Positions 14,221-21,608 of a stretch of DNA of 21,608 bases are shown one piece after another. The first letter of the stretch is position 1. Every line of letters begins with the position of its first letter. The stretch lies in the NCBI GenBank assembly GCA_031401035.1, contig JANNRA010000115.1:1-21608 (forward strand). Reading direction: 5' to 3'. This stretch comes from JANNRA01 sp031401035. GTDB taxonomy: Bacteria; Desulfobacterota; Binatia; HRBIN30; CADEER01. A program made the position numbers and the translations under genes. Under the pieces are notes generated by a model, which saw only the letters and a program-made list of their open reading frames with translations, was not told where the DNA came from and made no database searches.

Positions 14221-16070
14221 CACGCCTGTCGCCGAGCGAAAAACCACTCGCCGATGAGCAGCGCTGCCGCCACAGTCGCGAGAGTACCGCCGGCGCCACC
14301 ACGCGCGGGCGTCTGCGGGGCACGCGCTGCCGGCGCGGCGTCGGCGAGCCGTGGAGCGGTGGCCGGCCGACCGATGTCGGATTCCTCTGCGTCGCGCAGA
14401 GCCGCATAGAGGCGCACGGCGGTGCCATCCGCCTCTATGCGATATGCGCCGACGAACGGGGTGTCGACGACCGCTGCATCGGTCGCTTCCAGGCGGCGCT
14501 CGCCGCCACGCGGATCGAAGACCCGACGCGGCAGATCGGCCAGGCCTTCGATCACCTCGATGCTGCCCGTCGGCACGACGCGAACGTCATCGTCCGCGGG
14601 GGCAAGCCAGTCGAGCAGGTTGAGCAGCAGTACGAGGATGTCGACGCGCTCGGCCCGTAGCAGGCCGTCGGCGACTGGGTCGAAGGCCATCACTGCGCGG
14701 CGCCAGCCGTCGGCGGTGCCGGCGAGGACCAGGGGGATGTCCTGCGTGTCGGTGCGGGAGAGGAGGACGCTGTCTGCCCATGCCGGCGCCGCCAGGATGC
14801 GAGCCTCGGCGACGCGGAACGGGAAGTCCGGTTTGATGCCGTGCAGGATCGGGTGCTCCTGCATCCAATCAACCACCGGTACCTCGTGTGCCTCGCCGAG
14901 GGGGGGGAAGGGTCCGCGTACGTCGCTCGGGGCGAGGTAGAGTGCGGCGGCGTCCGTCGGCAGCGGCGGCGCGACGCGGTGGAAGAGCACCACGTCGGCA
15001 CCCGCTCCGCCGCGATATGCGTCGCTTGCGACGACGGTGACCACCAGACCATGGGTCGCGGCGGCGATGCGTTGCAGGTCCGCGCGCAGGCTGGTGTCAT
15101 CGGTCACGGCCAGCACGCGGATCGGCGGCTGTGCGCGGACCAGGGCGTAACCGAGATTGTCGACCGCCAGGGCGTCGTCGACCTCGAGCGAGGCGCGCAG
15201 TACGCCGGGTCCGGGCAGCTGCCGAATCGGAAACCCACCGACACTGCGCGGCGCCAAGGTGAATCCCTGCCGTCCGATGATGGTATCGTCGAGGTGGAGC
15301 GTGAGGACGCCGTGTGCTTCCCGGCGGGCGAAGTTGCGCACGGCGACGAAAGCGTGCGCTGCGGCAGGGTCGTCGAAGCGGCCCTGGAAAACCTGTACGT
15401 CCGCGATGGCGAGGTTGTCGTCGGTCTCGCCGACCGGGAACACGGAGACCGCGTCGCGCCACGGCGCCGCCAGCCGCGCGGGTGGCGTGTCGGTGTGCAA
15501 TTCGATGCGCGTCGCGCGGTCGCCGCGCTCGGCCGCGCGCCGGGCGAGGCTCAGCGCGGCGTCGAGATCGGCCGCGGTGTCGACCGGCTCGAGCGCGGCC
15601 AGTCGCCGCAGCGTCTCGGCGTGGTCGGTGGTCGGGGCGACCGCGACGGCCGGTTGATGGCCGGCGGTTACGAGCATCACTTCGGCATTGCTCGGCAGCG
15701 CTTCGATCCGGTCGCGCACGGCGCGGCGCGCCTGCGCAAAACGCGATTCGCGCCCCTCGTGCGCCTGCATGCTGGCCGACATGTCGAGCACGAAGACGGT
15801 CCGCGTCGATCCGGCGCCCGAGGGGTCGGCATCGCGGTGTGGGTCGGCGAGGCTGGCGACCAGGGCCAACAGCGCCACGCATTGCAGCGCCAGCAGCCAG
15901 TTCGGGCGCAGGCGTGCGGCGCGCGTCGGTGCGGCGGGCAGCGTACGCCAAAGCAGCAGCGACGGGACGTCGACCCGGCGGCGTGTGCGTTCGCGCAGAT
16001 GTAGCGCGATCAGTACCGCCAGCAGGCCGGCGAACAGCCAGGCGCCGGGGTTGGCGAAGCGCAGCATCAT
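14220..16070 (-). CDS. BatA-like membrane protein with N-terminal BatA and VWA domains
   Basis: A 616-residue membrane protein. The N-terminus matches the BatA/aerotolerance-regulator type: FANPGAWLFAGLLAVLIALH (5-24, membrane), a positively charged RERTRRR, VPSLLLWR (35-42), and a second membrane helix at about 58-75. A VWA domain follows with Asp96, Ser98 and Ser100 in DMSAS. Residues about 230-310 resemble a beta-sandwich, and about 315-480 a glutamine-amidotransferase-like fold as in other long proteins of this group. A C-terminal helix (TLATVAAALLIGEWFF, near 593-608) anchors the end. It begins with ATGATG, overlapping the TGA of the DUF58 gene. Bat proteins were named for aerotolerance in Bacteroides, but their biochemical role is not settled; here it probably works with the neighbouring MoxR ATPase. 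Confidence 0.88.
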   Translation of the reverse strand: MMLRFANPGAWLFAGLLAVLIALHLRERTRRRVDVPSLLLWRTLPAAPTRAARLRPNWLLALQCVALLALVASLADPHRDADPSGAGSTRTVFVLDMSASMQAHEGRESRFAQARRAVRDRIEALPSNAEVMLVTAGHQPAVAVAPTTDHAETLRRLAALEPVDTAADLDAALSLARRAAERGDRATRIELHTDTPPARLAAPWRDAVSVFPVGETDDNLAIADVQVFQGRFDDPAAAHAFVAVRNFARREAHGVLTLHLDDTIIGRQGFTLAPRSVGGFPIRQLPGPGVLRASLEVDDALAVDNLGYALVRAQPPIRVLAVTDDTSLRADLQRIAAATHGLVVTVVASDAYRGGAGADVVLFHRVAPPLPTDAAALYLAPSDVRGPFPPLGEAHEVPVVDWMQEHPILHGIKPDFPFRVAEARILAAPAWADSVLLSRTDTQDIPLVLAGTADGWRRAVMAFDPVADGLLRAERVDILVLLLNLLDWLAPADDDVRVVPTGSIEVIEGLADLPRRVFDPRGGERRLEATDAAVVDTPFVGAYRIEADGTAVRLYAALRDAEESDIGRPATAPRLADAAPAARAPQTPARGGAGGTLATVAAALLIGEWFFARRQA

Positions 16071-16996
16071 TGCAGAACGCCGATGCGTGGCAGATCGGCG
16101 AGCAGGCAGGTGGAGAGGCCCGCGGCGGTGTCGGGAGCCGCGAAGGCGACGCCGCGCCGCTCACACCAGGTCTTGAGGCGCTGCAGGTGGGCGGTGACGG
16201 CGGCAGCGTAGGACTGGCGCGCAGCAGCGTCGATCTCGACATCACGGGTAGCGCCGGTCTCGACGTCGCGCAACTGCAGGCGGCGCGGTAGGGTGGCGGC
16301 GTCGCGTTCGCGGGGTCCGATCGGGCGCAGGGCGACGACGTCGTAGCCGCGCCCGCGCAATTGGTCGAGCGCGGCTTCGGCCATGGGCGCTTCGAGGAGA
16401 AAATCAGACAGCACGATTGCGGTGCCTGGCAGCTGTGCGGTGCGCAGGTAGGCCTCGATGCCCTCGGTCAGGCGGGTGGGTCCGGCGGGCGCGAGCGGCG
16501 CCAGGAACGCGTGCAATTCGGGCAGGCGCTGCATGTGACGCAGCATCGGGGAGATTTTCCGGGAGTCGTTGGCGAGGACGGCGGCGCGCACGGGGTTGCC
16601 GAGACGCAGGGCGATGTAGGCGAGACTGGCGGCCAGGCCGGCGGCGAAAGCGAGCTTACCATCTGCCGGTGGCGAGCCCATCGATGCGCTGGCGTCGAGC
16701 AGCAGGTGCAGGGGAGCGTCGCGCTCGGCGCGGAACGTCCTGACGACACGCTGATCGAGCCGCGCCAGTGCGTTCCAATCGACGTAGCGCAGGTCGTCGC
16801 CGGGCGCGTATGGCTTGTGCGCGGCGAGTTCGAGTCCGCTTGTCTGCGTGGTGTGGGCGACGGGGGTGGCGCCAGGGCGGTGACTGACGCTGCGCTGCGC
16901 CGCGAAGCGCAGGCGATCGAGCCCGCGCACGAAGGGTGGCTCGCTGACCCGGCGGAGGGTGGCGCGCAGGTCAGCGATGGAGGCGTCTGGCGGCAT
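16067..16996 (-). CDS. DUF58 domain protein (VWA-like)
   Basis: A 309-residue protein with the DUF58 signature YAPGDDLRYVDWN (63-75) continuing into RVVRTFRAERD (83-93). A VWA-like core follows with Asp101, Ser103 and Ser105 in LLLDASASMG, so the MIDAS-type motif is complete. DUF58 genes almost always lie beside moxR-type ATPase genes, and the proteins are thought to be adaptors or targets of the ATPase. No membrane helix is seen, unlike many DUF58 proteins that start with one or two, so this form is likely cytoplasmic. The start at 16996 overlaps the end of moxR by 26 bp; the stop forms an ATGA overlap with the BatA-like gene. Confidence 0.92.
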   Translation of the reverse strand: MPPDASIADLRATLRRVSEPPFVRGLDRLRFAAQRSVSHRPGATPVAHTTQTSGLELAAHKPYAPGDDLRYVDWNALARLDQRVVRTFRAERDAPLHLLLDASASMGSPPADGKLAFAAGLAASLAYIALRLGNPVRAAVLANDSRKISPMLRHMQRLPELHAFLAPLAPAGPTRLTEGIEAYLRTAQLPGTAIVLSDFLLEAPMAEAALDQLRGRGYDVVALRPIGPRERDAATLPRRLQLRDVETGATRDVEIDAAARQSYAAAVTAHLQRLKTWCERRGVAFAAPDTAAGLSTCLLADLPRIGVLQ

Positions 16997-18128
16997 CGAG
17001 CAGCCGGTGGATTAGTGCGCGCGGATCGATGTCGTCGGCGCGTGCGGCGAAGTTGAGCACCAGCCGGTGGTTAAGCGCCGGCACGGCGACGCGATCGATG
17101 TCATCGTAGGTGACGTTGACACGGCCGGCGAGTAGGGCGCGAACTTTGCCGGCGAGCAGCAGCGCTTGGCCGCCGCGCGGGCTCGATCCGAAGGCCACAT
17201 ATCGGGTAATGTGGTCATCGGGCGGCAGCGGACTGCCCCCCGGTGGGGCGAACTTCGATCCGCGCGGAATTGTCGCCCGCACCAGAGTTGCGGCGTAGGC
17301 TTCGAGGTGGGGCGCGACCAGCACCTCGCGCACCAGGGCCTTCAACTCCTCGATCCGTGCCGCGCCCTTGCGTGTCGCGAAGACAGGCGAGATCGGGGTC
17401 GCCGCGTTACCGGTGGTCGAGCCGATGATGCGCTGCATGTCGGTCGCGTTCGGATACGGCAGAAAGACTTTGAACAGGAAGCGATCGAGCTGCGCCTCCG
17501 GAAGCGGATAGGTTCCTTCCATTTCGATGGGATTCAGCGTCGCGAGCACGAAAAACGGCGGTGGCAGCTTGTGGGTCGTGCCGGCTGCCGTGACCTGACG
17601 CTCGGCCATTGCTTCGAGCAGCGCTGATTGGGTCTTCGGAGTGGCACGGTTGATCTCGTCCGCGAGCAGGATGTTGGCGAATATCGGTCCTTTGGCGAAC
17701 ACCAGCTCGCGGTGGCCATCCTGTTCGAACAGCATGCGAGTGCCCGTGATGTCGGCCGGCATCAGGTCGATGGTGAACTGGATGCGGTTGAAGCTGAGAT
17801 TGAGCGCCTGAGCCAACGACCGCACCAGCAACGTCTTGCCGGTTCCCGGGACGCCCTCGATCAGCACGTGTCCGCCGGCGAACAAGGTGATGAGAATCTC
17901 CTCAACGACTTCCGCTTGACCGACGATGACCTTCGCCAGTTCCGTGCGGATGCGCGTGAAGGTCTCGGTGAAGTCTTCGATCAGCGCCCGCGCGGCTGCG
18001 GGCTCGAGGCGTGCGATCTCGGGAGTTCGCGGGGTCGCGGCACGGCTTCCACGCGCGGTGGGCGCGGTCTGGTGCGCGGCCGCGTCGTCGGTCAGTGGGG
18101 CCGGATCGATGGGGGGCGTATCGCTCAT
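16971..18128 (-). CDS. moxR: MoxR-family AAA+ ATPase
   Basis: A 385-residue AAA+ ATPase of the MoxR group, chaperone-like enzymes that act on VWA-domain proteins. Walker A is GVPGTGKT (92-99), Walker B is ILLADE (153-158) followed by INRATPKTQ, sensor 1 is ATLNP with Asn199, and the arginine region is EAQLDRF with Arg216. SPRGGQALLLAGK supplies sensor 2. The N-terminal 40 residues are Pro/Ala/Thr-rich and probably disordered, an extension relative to shorter MoxR proteins. The ATG at 18128 overlaps the TGA of the upstream gene as ATGA. The DUF58 and two membrane VWA genes downstream are its expected partners. The family call is certain; the client process is not known. Confidence 0.96.
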   Translation of the reverse strand: MSDTPPIDPAPLTDDAAAHQTAPTARGSRAATPRTPEIARLEPAAARALIEDFTETFTRIRTELAKVIVGQAEVVEEILITLFAGGHVLIEGVPGTGKTLLVRSLAQALNLSFNRIQFTIDLMPADITGTRMLFEQDGHRELVFAKGPIFANILLADEINRATPKTQSALLEAMAERQVTAAGTTHKLPPPFFVLATLNPIEMEGTYPLPEAQLDRFLFKVFLPYPNATDMQRIIGSTTGNAATPISPVFATRKGAARIEELKALVREVLVAPHLEAYAATLVRATIPRGSKFAPPGGSPLPPDDHITRYVAFGSSPRGGQALLLAGKVRALLAGRVNVTYDDIDRVAVPALNHRLVLNFAARADDIDPRALIHRLLDAARRLHR

Positions 18129-19393
18129 TCGCGAGTAAAAATGCTGCGCACGATCAGTTCGTGCTCGGGCGGTACCATGCCGCGCTGCAGGGCCGCAGTC
18201 TCCGATTGCTCAGAGTCCATGCCGGGCAGGGGTGGTTCGCCGACTGCGGCGCCGGTGGGCACGTTCGGGCGGTCCGGCGAAACCTGCGGCTCGGCCGTGC
18301 TCGGACCCGCGATCACGAAGGCGCGTAGGGAGATCGCCACTGGCTGGGATGGGTCGCTACCGAGCGACCCGCCGTCTGGGTCGCGGTCGCCGAGCAACCC
18401 GCCCGGCATGGAACCGCTGCCGCCGCGTCCCGCGCCGGCGCCGCCGGCGGCCCGATCGTGCGCGCTGTCGTCTTTCGCTCGCCGCGGCGCTTGGTTCCGC
18501 CTGCTCTCAGAGGAGGTGGCGGCGGAGGCCGAGGGCACCGATTCCTCGGTCCCCTGGTCGACGCCGGGGCGGGAGACGCCGTCCCTCCGTGGATCCGGGG
18601 GGGACCCTCCGTCGAACGCCGCCCGAATGGCCTGTCGAAGAGACTCCGCCGCGGTAGGCGCTGGCTGCGCCGGCCGCGACGAGCCATCGGCACCGGCGCC
18701 CACAGCCGGCGCGCTTGCGCCTGTGGGCGCTGCGGCAACCGATGGTGCGGCGGAACTGCCGTTCCGGCCAGCCCCTGATCCCACGTTCGGTGCGGGGCGA
18801 GGAGCCGCATCTGGAGCGTTGCCATTCGATCCGCCGACTGCAGCGACCACCTTTGACGTGTCCAGCGGAGTGACAGATGCGCGGTCAGAGAATGGAACTG
18901 GGGGGCGGGCATAGAATGCTGCGGCGGTGAGAACCGCCAGGGCCGCGGGCACCAACGACGCCGACCGGGCGACGCGGTTCGGTGCCAATCGTCCGAGGCT
19001 CCATGCGTCGTGCGAGGCGAGCGCCTGGTCGACAAGAATTGGTAGCAGGGGAGATGGAGAATTCGCTGCGGTGAGCAAGGTCGCGAGCCGGTCGTCGAGC
19101 CGGGCGCGACGGTCGACGAAGTGGACTGTAGCCGTCGGCGAAAGCCAACGCCGCCAGGCGCGCCAGACGCAGGTCGCGGTGGTCGCTGCGGCGGCGATCA
19201 GCCCGAGCCCGGCCACGATCGCGAAGGCCGTAGCCGGGGCGCGCAAGGCCGCGCCGACAACACCGGCGGCCATGAGGATTGCGGTCGACAGGGAGATGGA
19301 GGCCGCGTCCTGTACCACCAGTCCGTTCAAGCGCGCCCGAATGGCGCGGAGCTGTGCCTCCACTTGCGCAACTCCCCCGCTGACCAACGCCAT
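18125..19393 (-). CDS. Membrane protein with long low-complexity region, first gene of the MoxR operon
   Basis: A 422-residue protein of uncertain family. Three hydrophobic segments are visible: about 32-50, 54-72 and 145-161. Between the second and third lies HFVDRRARLDDRLATLLTAA (91-110), a cytoplasmic-loop pattern seen in DUF4175-type and similar membrane proteins encoded beside moxR genes. Residues about 185-385 are rich in Ala, Pro, Gly, Ser and Asp and look disordered. The C-terminus VPPEHELIVRSIFTRE resembles the short tail (VP.eyr.lVr.YF) recalled from such proteins. The ATG at 19393 is chosen because the upstream open frame runs antisense through purB; it is preceded by only a weak GGTGG site. 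It ends in an ATGA overlap with moxR. The DUF4175-like assignment is tentative. Confidence 0.75.
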   Translation of the reverse strand: MALVSGGVAQVEAQLRAIRARLNGLVVQDAASISLSTAILMAAGVVGAALRAPATAFAIVAGLGLIAAAATTATCVWRAWRRWLSPTATVHFVDRRARLDDRLATLLTAANSPSPLLPILVDQALASHDAWSLGRLAPNRVARSASLVPAALAVLTAAAFYARPPVPFSDRASVTPLDTSKVVAAVGGSNGNAPDAAPRPAPNVGSGAGRNGSSAAPSVAAAPTGASAPAVGAGADGSSRPAQPAPTAAESLRQAIRAAFDGGSPPDPRRDGVSRPGVDQGTEESVPSASAATSSESRRNQAPRRAKDDSAHDRAAGGAGAGRGGSGSMPGGLLGDRDPDGGSLGSDPSQPVAISLRAFVIAGPSTAEPQVSPDRPNVPTGAAVGEPPLPGMDSEQSETAALQRGMVPPEHELIVRSIFTRE

Positions 19394-19417
19394 CAGTCCG
19401 ACACCACCACCAACACG

Positions 19418-19446
19418 ACGATAGAGGACGACCTGCAGCGAATCAA
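19418..19446 (-). promoter_or_regulatory. Candidate promoter of the MoxR/VWA operon
   Basis: On the minus strand TTGATT (19446-19441) and TATCGT (19423-19418) are separated by 17 bases; each matches four of six sigma-70 consensus positions. It would give a leader of about 18 bases before the ATG at 19393. It is inferred by eye in a GC-rich background. Confidence 0.45.
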
Positions 19447-19462
19447 CGCACCAAACGGTTGC

Positions 19463-19492
19463 TTGAACCCGGTCCAAGGTCTGAGGGATACT
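19463..19492 (+). promoter_or_regulatory. Candidate promoter of purB
   Basis: TTGAAC (19463-19468) and GATACT (19487-19492) are 18 bases apart, with four of six consensus matches each. The -10 ends only 10 bases before the purB ATG, so the transcript would be nearly leaderless, in line with the absence of a well-spaced Shine-Dalgarno sequence. Confidence 0.4.
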
Positions 19493-19502
19493 CGAGTCCA
19501 GT

Positions 19503-20933
19503 ATGAGCAGTGAGCGCGAAGTCATTCCCGACGTCCTTGCCGACCGATACGCCAGTGCTGCGATGGTGGCGATCTGGTCGCCGCACGCGAAGGTAATACT
19601 CGAGCGCGAGTTCTGGATCGCGGTCATGCGCGCCCAGCGCGGGCTGGGGCTCGACATCCCGGCCGAGGCCATCGACGCGTATGATCGGGTGAAGGGCGAT
19701 GTCGATCTCGACCGCATTCGAGCCCGTGAAAGGGTCACCCGCCACGACGTCAAGGCGCGCATCGACGAGTTTTGTGCCTTGGCCGGGGTTGAACATATCC
19801 ACAAGGGGCTGACGAGCCGCGACCTGACTGAGAATGTCGAGCAACTTCAGGTGCTGCGTTCGCTGCAATTGCTGCGGGTAAAGTACGCGGGCTGCATCGG
19901 CCGGTTGGCGGACCGCGTCGTCCAGTTCCGGGCGATCGCGTTGACTGGTCGCACCCACAACGTGCCGGCCCAGGCGACCACGGTGGGCAAGCGCCTGGCA
20001 ACTTTCGGCACGGAGATGATCCATGCGTTCGGCGTCTTAGATGATCTGCTGGCGCGTTATCCCCTGCGTGGGCTCAAGGGGCCGGTTGGTACGCAGCTCG
20101 ATCTGCTCACACTGTTCGATGGCGACGCCGCCAAGGTGGAGGCGCTGGAAGCCGGGATCGCCGGGTCGCTCGGCTTCAGTCGGGTTTTGGGCGCGGTTGG
20201 GCAGGTCTATCCGCGTAGCTTGGATCTGGAGGTGGTCAGCCTCGTCGTGCAGCTGGCCGCCGGACCGAGCAGCTTCGCGTACACCCTGCGGCTGATGGCG
20301 GGACACGACCTCGCTGCCGAGGGCTTCCAGGCCGGCCAGGTTGGCTCTTCAGCGATGCCGCATAAGATGAATCCGCGCAGTTGTGAGCGGATCAATGGGT
20401 TGCGCGGCGTGCTGGGCGGCTACCTGGCAATGACCAGCGAGGTCGCAGGCGGCCAATGGAACGAGGGAGACGTGTCCTGTTCAGTGGTCCGCCGCGTCGC
20501 CCTGCCGGGTGCCATGTTGGCCATCGACGGCCTGCTCGAAACCCTTGCCACCGTCTTGGGCGAGATGGAGGTGTTCAACGGGGTGGTCGAGGCGGAACGG
20601 GTGCGGTTGGCGCCGTTCCTGGCCAGCACGACAGTCCTCATGGCGGCCGTAAAGTGTGGCGCTGGACGTGAGACGGCTCACGACGCGATCAAGGAGCACT
20701 CCGTAGCTGCTGCCCACGCGATCCGCGTCGGCGCAGCCCCGGCGCTGGCGGAGCGGCTGGCCGCAGACTCCCGCATCGGCCTGACCCCCGACCTGATCGA
20801 CCAGGCGATGGCCATGGATGAACGGTTCCTTGGCGCTGCTATCGCACAGGCCGACGCTTTCGTCATCGCGGCTCGCAGCCTTGTTCAAAGCGTCGACGGT
20901 GCTGCAGACTTCAGCCCCGGACGAATTTTGTAA
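19503..20933 (+). CDS. purB: Adenylosuccinate lyase
   Basis: A 476-residue enzyme of the fumarase/aspartase superfamily. PurB acts twice in purine synthesis in the cytoplasm, releasing fumarate from SAICAR and from adenylosuccinate. Conserved blocks are KGLTSRDLTEN (the substrate-binding TS.D region, about 100-110), GRTHNVPAQATTVGKR (His base region, about 149-164) and the superfamily signature GSSAMPHKMNP (about 280-290) with the catalytic Ser in the mobile loop, then ERINGLRG. Length fits the family. The ATG at 19503 is the only plausible start and lacks a well-placed Shine-Dalgarno sequence. Although other superfamily members (argininosuccinate lyase, 3-carboxymuconate cycloisomerase) share the signature, the TSRDLTEN and GRTH blocks favour PurB. 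It is transcribed toward the rRNA operon with no obvious terminator between. Confidence 0.93.
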   Translation: MSSEREVIPDVLADRYASAAMVAIWSPHAKVILEREFWIAVMRAQRGLGLDIPAEAIDAYDRVKGDVDLDRIRARERVTRHDVKARIDEFCALAGVEHIHKGLTSRDLTENVEQLQVLRSLQLLRVKYAGCIGRLADRVVQFRAIALTGRTHNVPAQATTVGKRLATFGTEMIHAFGVLDDLLARYPLRGLKGPVGTQLDLLTLFDGDAAKVEALEAGIAGSLGFSRVLGAVGQVYPRSLDLEVVSLVVQLAAGPSSFAYTLRLMAGHDLAAEGFQAGQVGSSAMPHKMNPRSCERINGLRGVLGGYLAMTSEVAGGQWNEGDVSCSVVRRVALPGAMLAIDGLLETLATVLGEMEVFNGVVEAERVRLAPFLASTTVLMAAVKCGAGRETAHDAIKEHSVAAAHAIRVGAAPALAERLAADSRIGLTPDLIDQAMAMDERFLGAAIAQADAFVIAARSLVQSVDGAADFSPGRIL

Positions 20934-20952
20934 CCCTGGGCGGCTGCAGGCC

Positions 20953-20981
20953 TTGACTCTCATCCGGCACTCAAATAGAGA
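20953..20981 (+). promoter_or_regulatory. Candidate rRNA operon promoter
   Basis: TTGACT (20953-20958, five of six consensus matches) and TAGAGA (20976-20981) are separated by 17 bases, about 175 bases before 16S. Position and an AT-rich -10 in an otherwise GC-rich region support it. Confidence 0.55.
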
Positions 20982-21015
20982 AGGGGATCTCGCTTCGCGC
21001 CTTTCGTGGCGTCGG

Positions 21016-21024
21016 TCTTTGAAA
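21016..21024 (+). promoter_or_regulatory. boxA-like rRNA antitermination element
   Basis: TCTTTGAAA resembles boxA elements of bacterial rRNA leaders, which bind NusB/NusE and prevent Rho termination. It lies between the candidate promoter and 16S, where such an element is expected. Confidence 0.55.
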
Positions 21025-21045
21025 TCTAGGGAGTAGGTAAACGGT

Positions 21046-21075
21046 ATCGACCAATGGGGAAACCCTACGGTCGAT
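21046..21075 (+). other. rRNA leader hairpin 1
   Basis: ATCGACC (21046-21052) pairs perfectly with GGTCGAT (21069-21075). Inside, GGG and CCC enclose a GAAA (GNRA-type) tetraloop, with a 3x3 internal loop between the stems. It is probably part of the folded pre-16S leader. Confidence 0.55.
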
Positions 21076-21098
21076 TCGCGTGCGAGGATCTTTTCCGG

Positions 21099-21118
21099 GC
21101 ACGACTCTCAAGTCGTGC
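21099..21118 (+). other. rRNA leader hairpin 2
   Basis: GCACGACT (21099-21106) and AGTCGTGC (21111-21118) form a perfect 8-bp stem with a CTCA loop, 37 bases before the mature 16S 5' end. It may guide pre-16S processing. It has no T-run and is unlikely to be a terminator in front of 16S. Confidence 0.55.
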
Positions 21119-21154
21119 ATCGATGCCTCCGGTCAGCCGGCGGCACGATCGATT

Positions 21155-21608
<454 letters not shown>

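Larger units (their letters stand above)
20934..21154 (+). other. purB-16S intergenic region / rRNA leader
   Basis: A 221-bp spacer that holds a candidate rRNA promoter, a boxA-like antitermination element and two perfect-stem hairpins. It contains no gene; the minus-strand open frame covering its end continues antisense into 16S rRNA and is not a gene. Confidence 0.75.

Noticed and set aside
12877..14409. 510-residue plus-strand open frame
   Set aside because: Antisense to the double-VWA gene; no motifs.
19394..19804. Upstream extension of the first MoxR-operon gene
   Set aside because: The extension is antisense to the start of purB and lacks the hydrophobic and charged pattern of the real N-terminus, so the ATG at 19393 was used.

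Overview
This is a very GC-rich window (roughly 70 % by eye, strong G/C preference at third codon positions), with densely packed genes and the 5' part of a 16S rRNA gene at its right end. The 16S fragment is clearly bacterial. Its sequence and the gene content (acyl-CoA enzymes, TauD-type and GMC oxidoreductases, MoxR/von Willebrand genes) fit a deltaproteobacterial-grade lineage, possibly Candidatus Binatota or a neighbour. That placement is a guess from memory and was not tested. The poly-C stretch at the left edge looks like a contig end or a sequencing artefact. The high GC opens long frames on both strands; only frames with recognisable families and sensible start/stop geometry are annotated.

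Layout, left to right. (1) 213-2865, minus strand: a crotonase-fold protein, a branched-chain aminotransferase and an alpha/beta hydrolase, probably one operon. (2) 3050-3934, plus: a TauD-type Fe(II)/2-oxoglutarate dioxygenase with all metal and cosubstrate ligands, converging on (3) 3947-8582, minus: an alkaline-phosphatase-superfamily protein whose fold segments appear swapped in order, a TrpF-fold protein lacking the catalytic Cys, and a large predicted lipoprotein hydrolase. (4) 8925-11584, plus: a GMC oxidoreductase, the remnant of an amidase, and a tandem hotdog thioesterase whose ATG overlaps the stop of the remnant.

(5) 11563-19393, minus: a five-gene operon. In transcription order it holds a membrane protein with a long low-complexity region, a MoxR AAA+ ATPase, a DUF58 protein, a BatA-like membrane VWA protein and an 885-residue membrane protein with two VWA domains. 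Successive genes overlap by ATGA, 26 bp, ATGA and TGATG, so translational coupling is likely. MoxR is expected to remodel or activate VWA-containing partners at the membrane; the target process is not known from sequence. (6) 19503-20933, plus: purB, divergent from the MoxR operon across 109 bp. (7) 20934-21608, plus: an rRNA leader with a candidate promoter, a boxA-like element and two hairpins, then 16S rRNA running off the window.

The strongest candidates for something undescribed are the TrpF-like protein without Cys or the SPR-type loop, the apparently permuted phosphatase, and the MoxR operon with three VWA-bearing proteins. The amidase remnant is a clear case of gene decay inside an operon. 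No CRISPR array, insertion sequence, tRNA or phage gene was seen.
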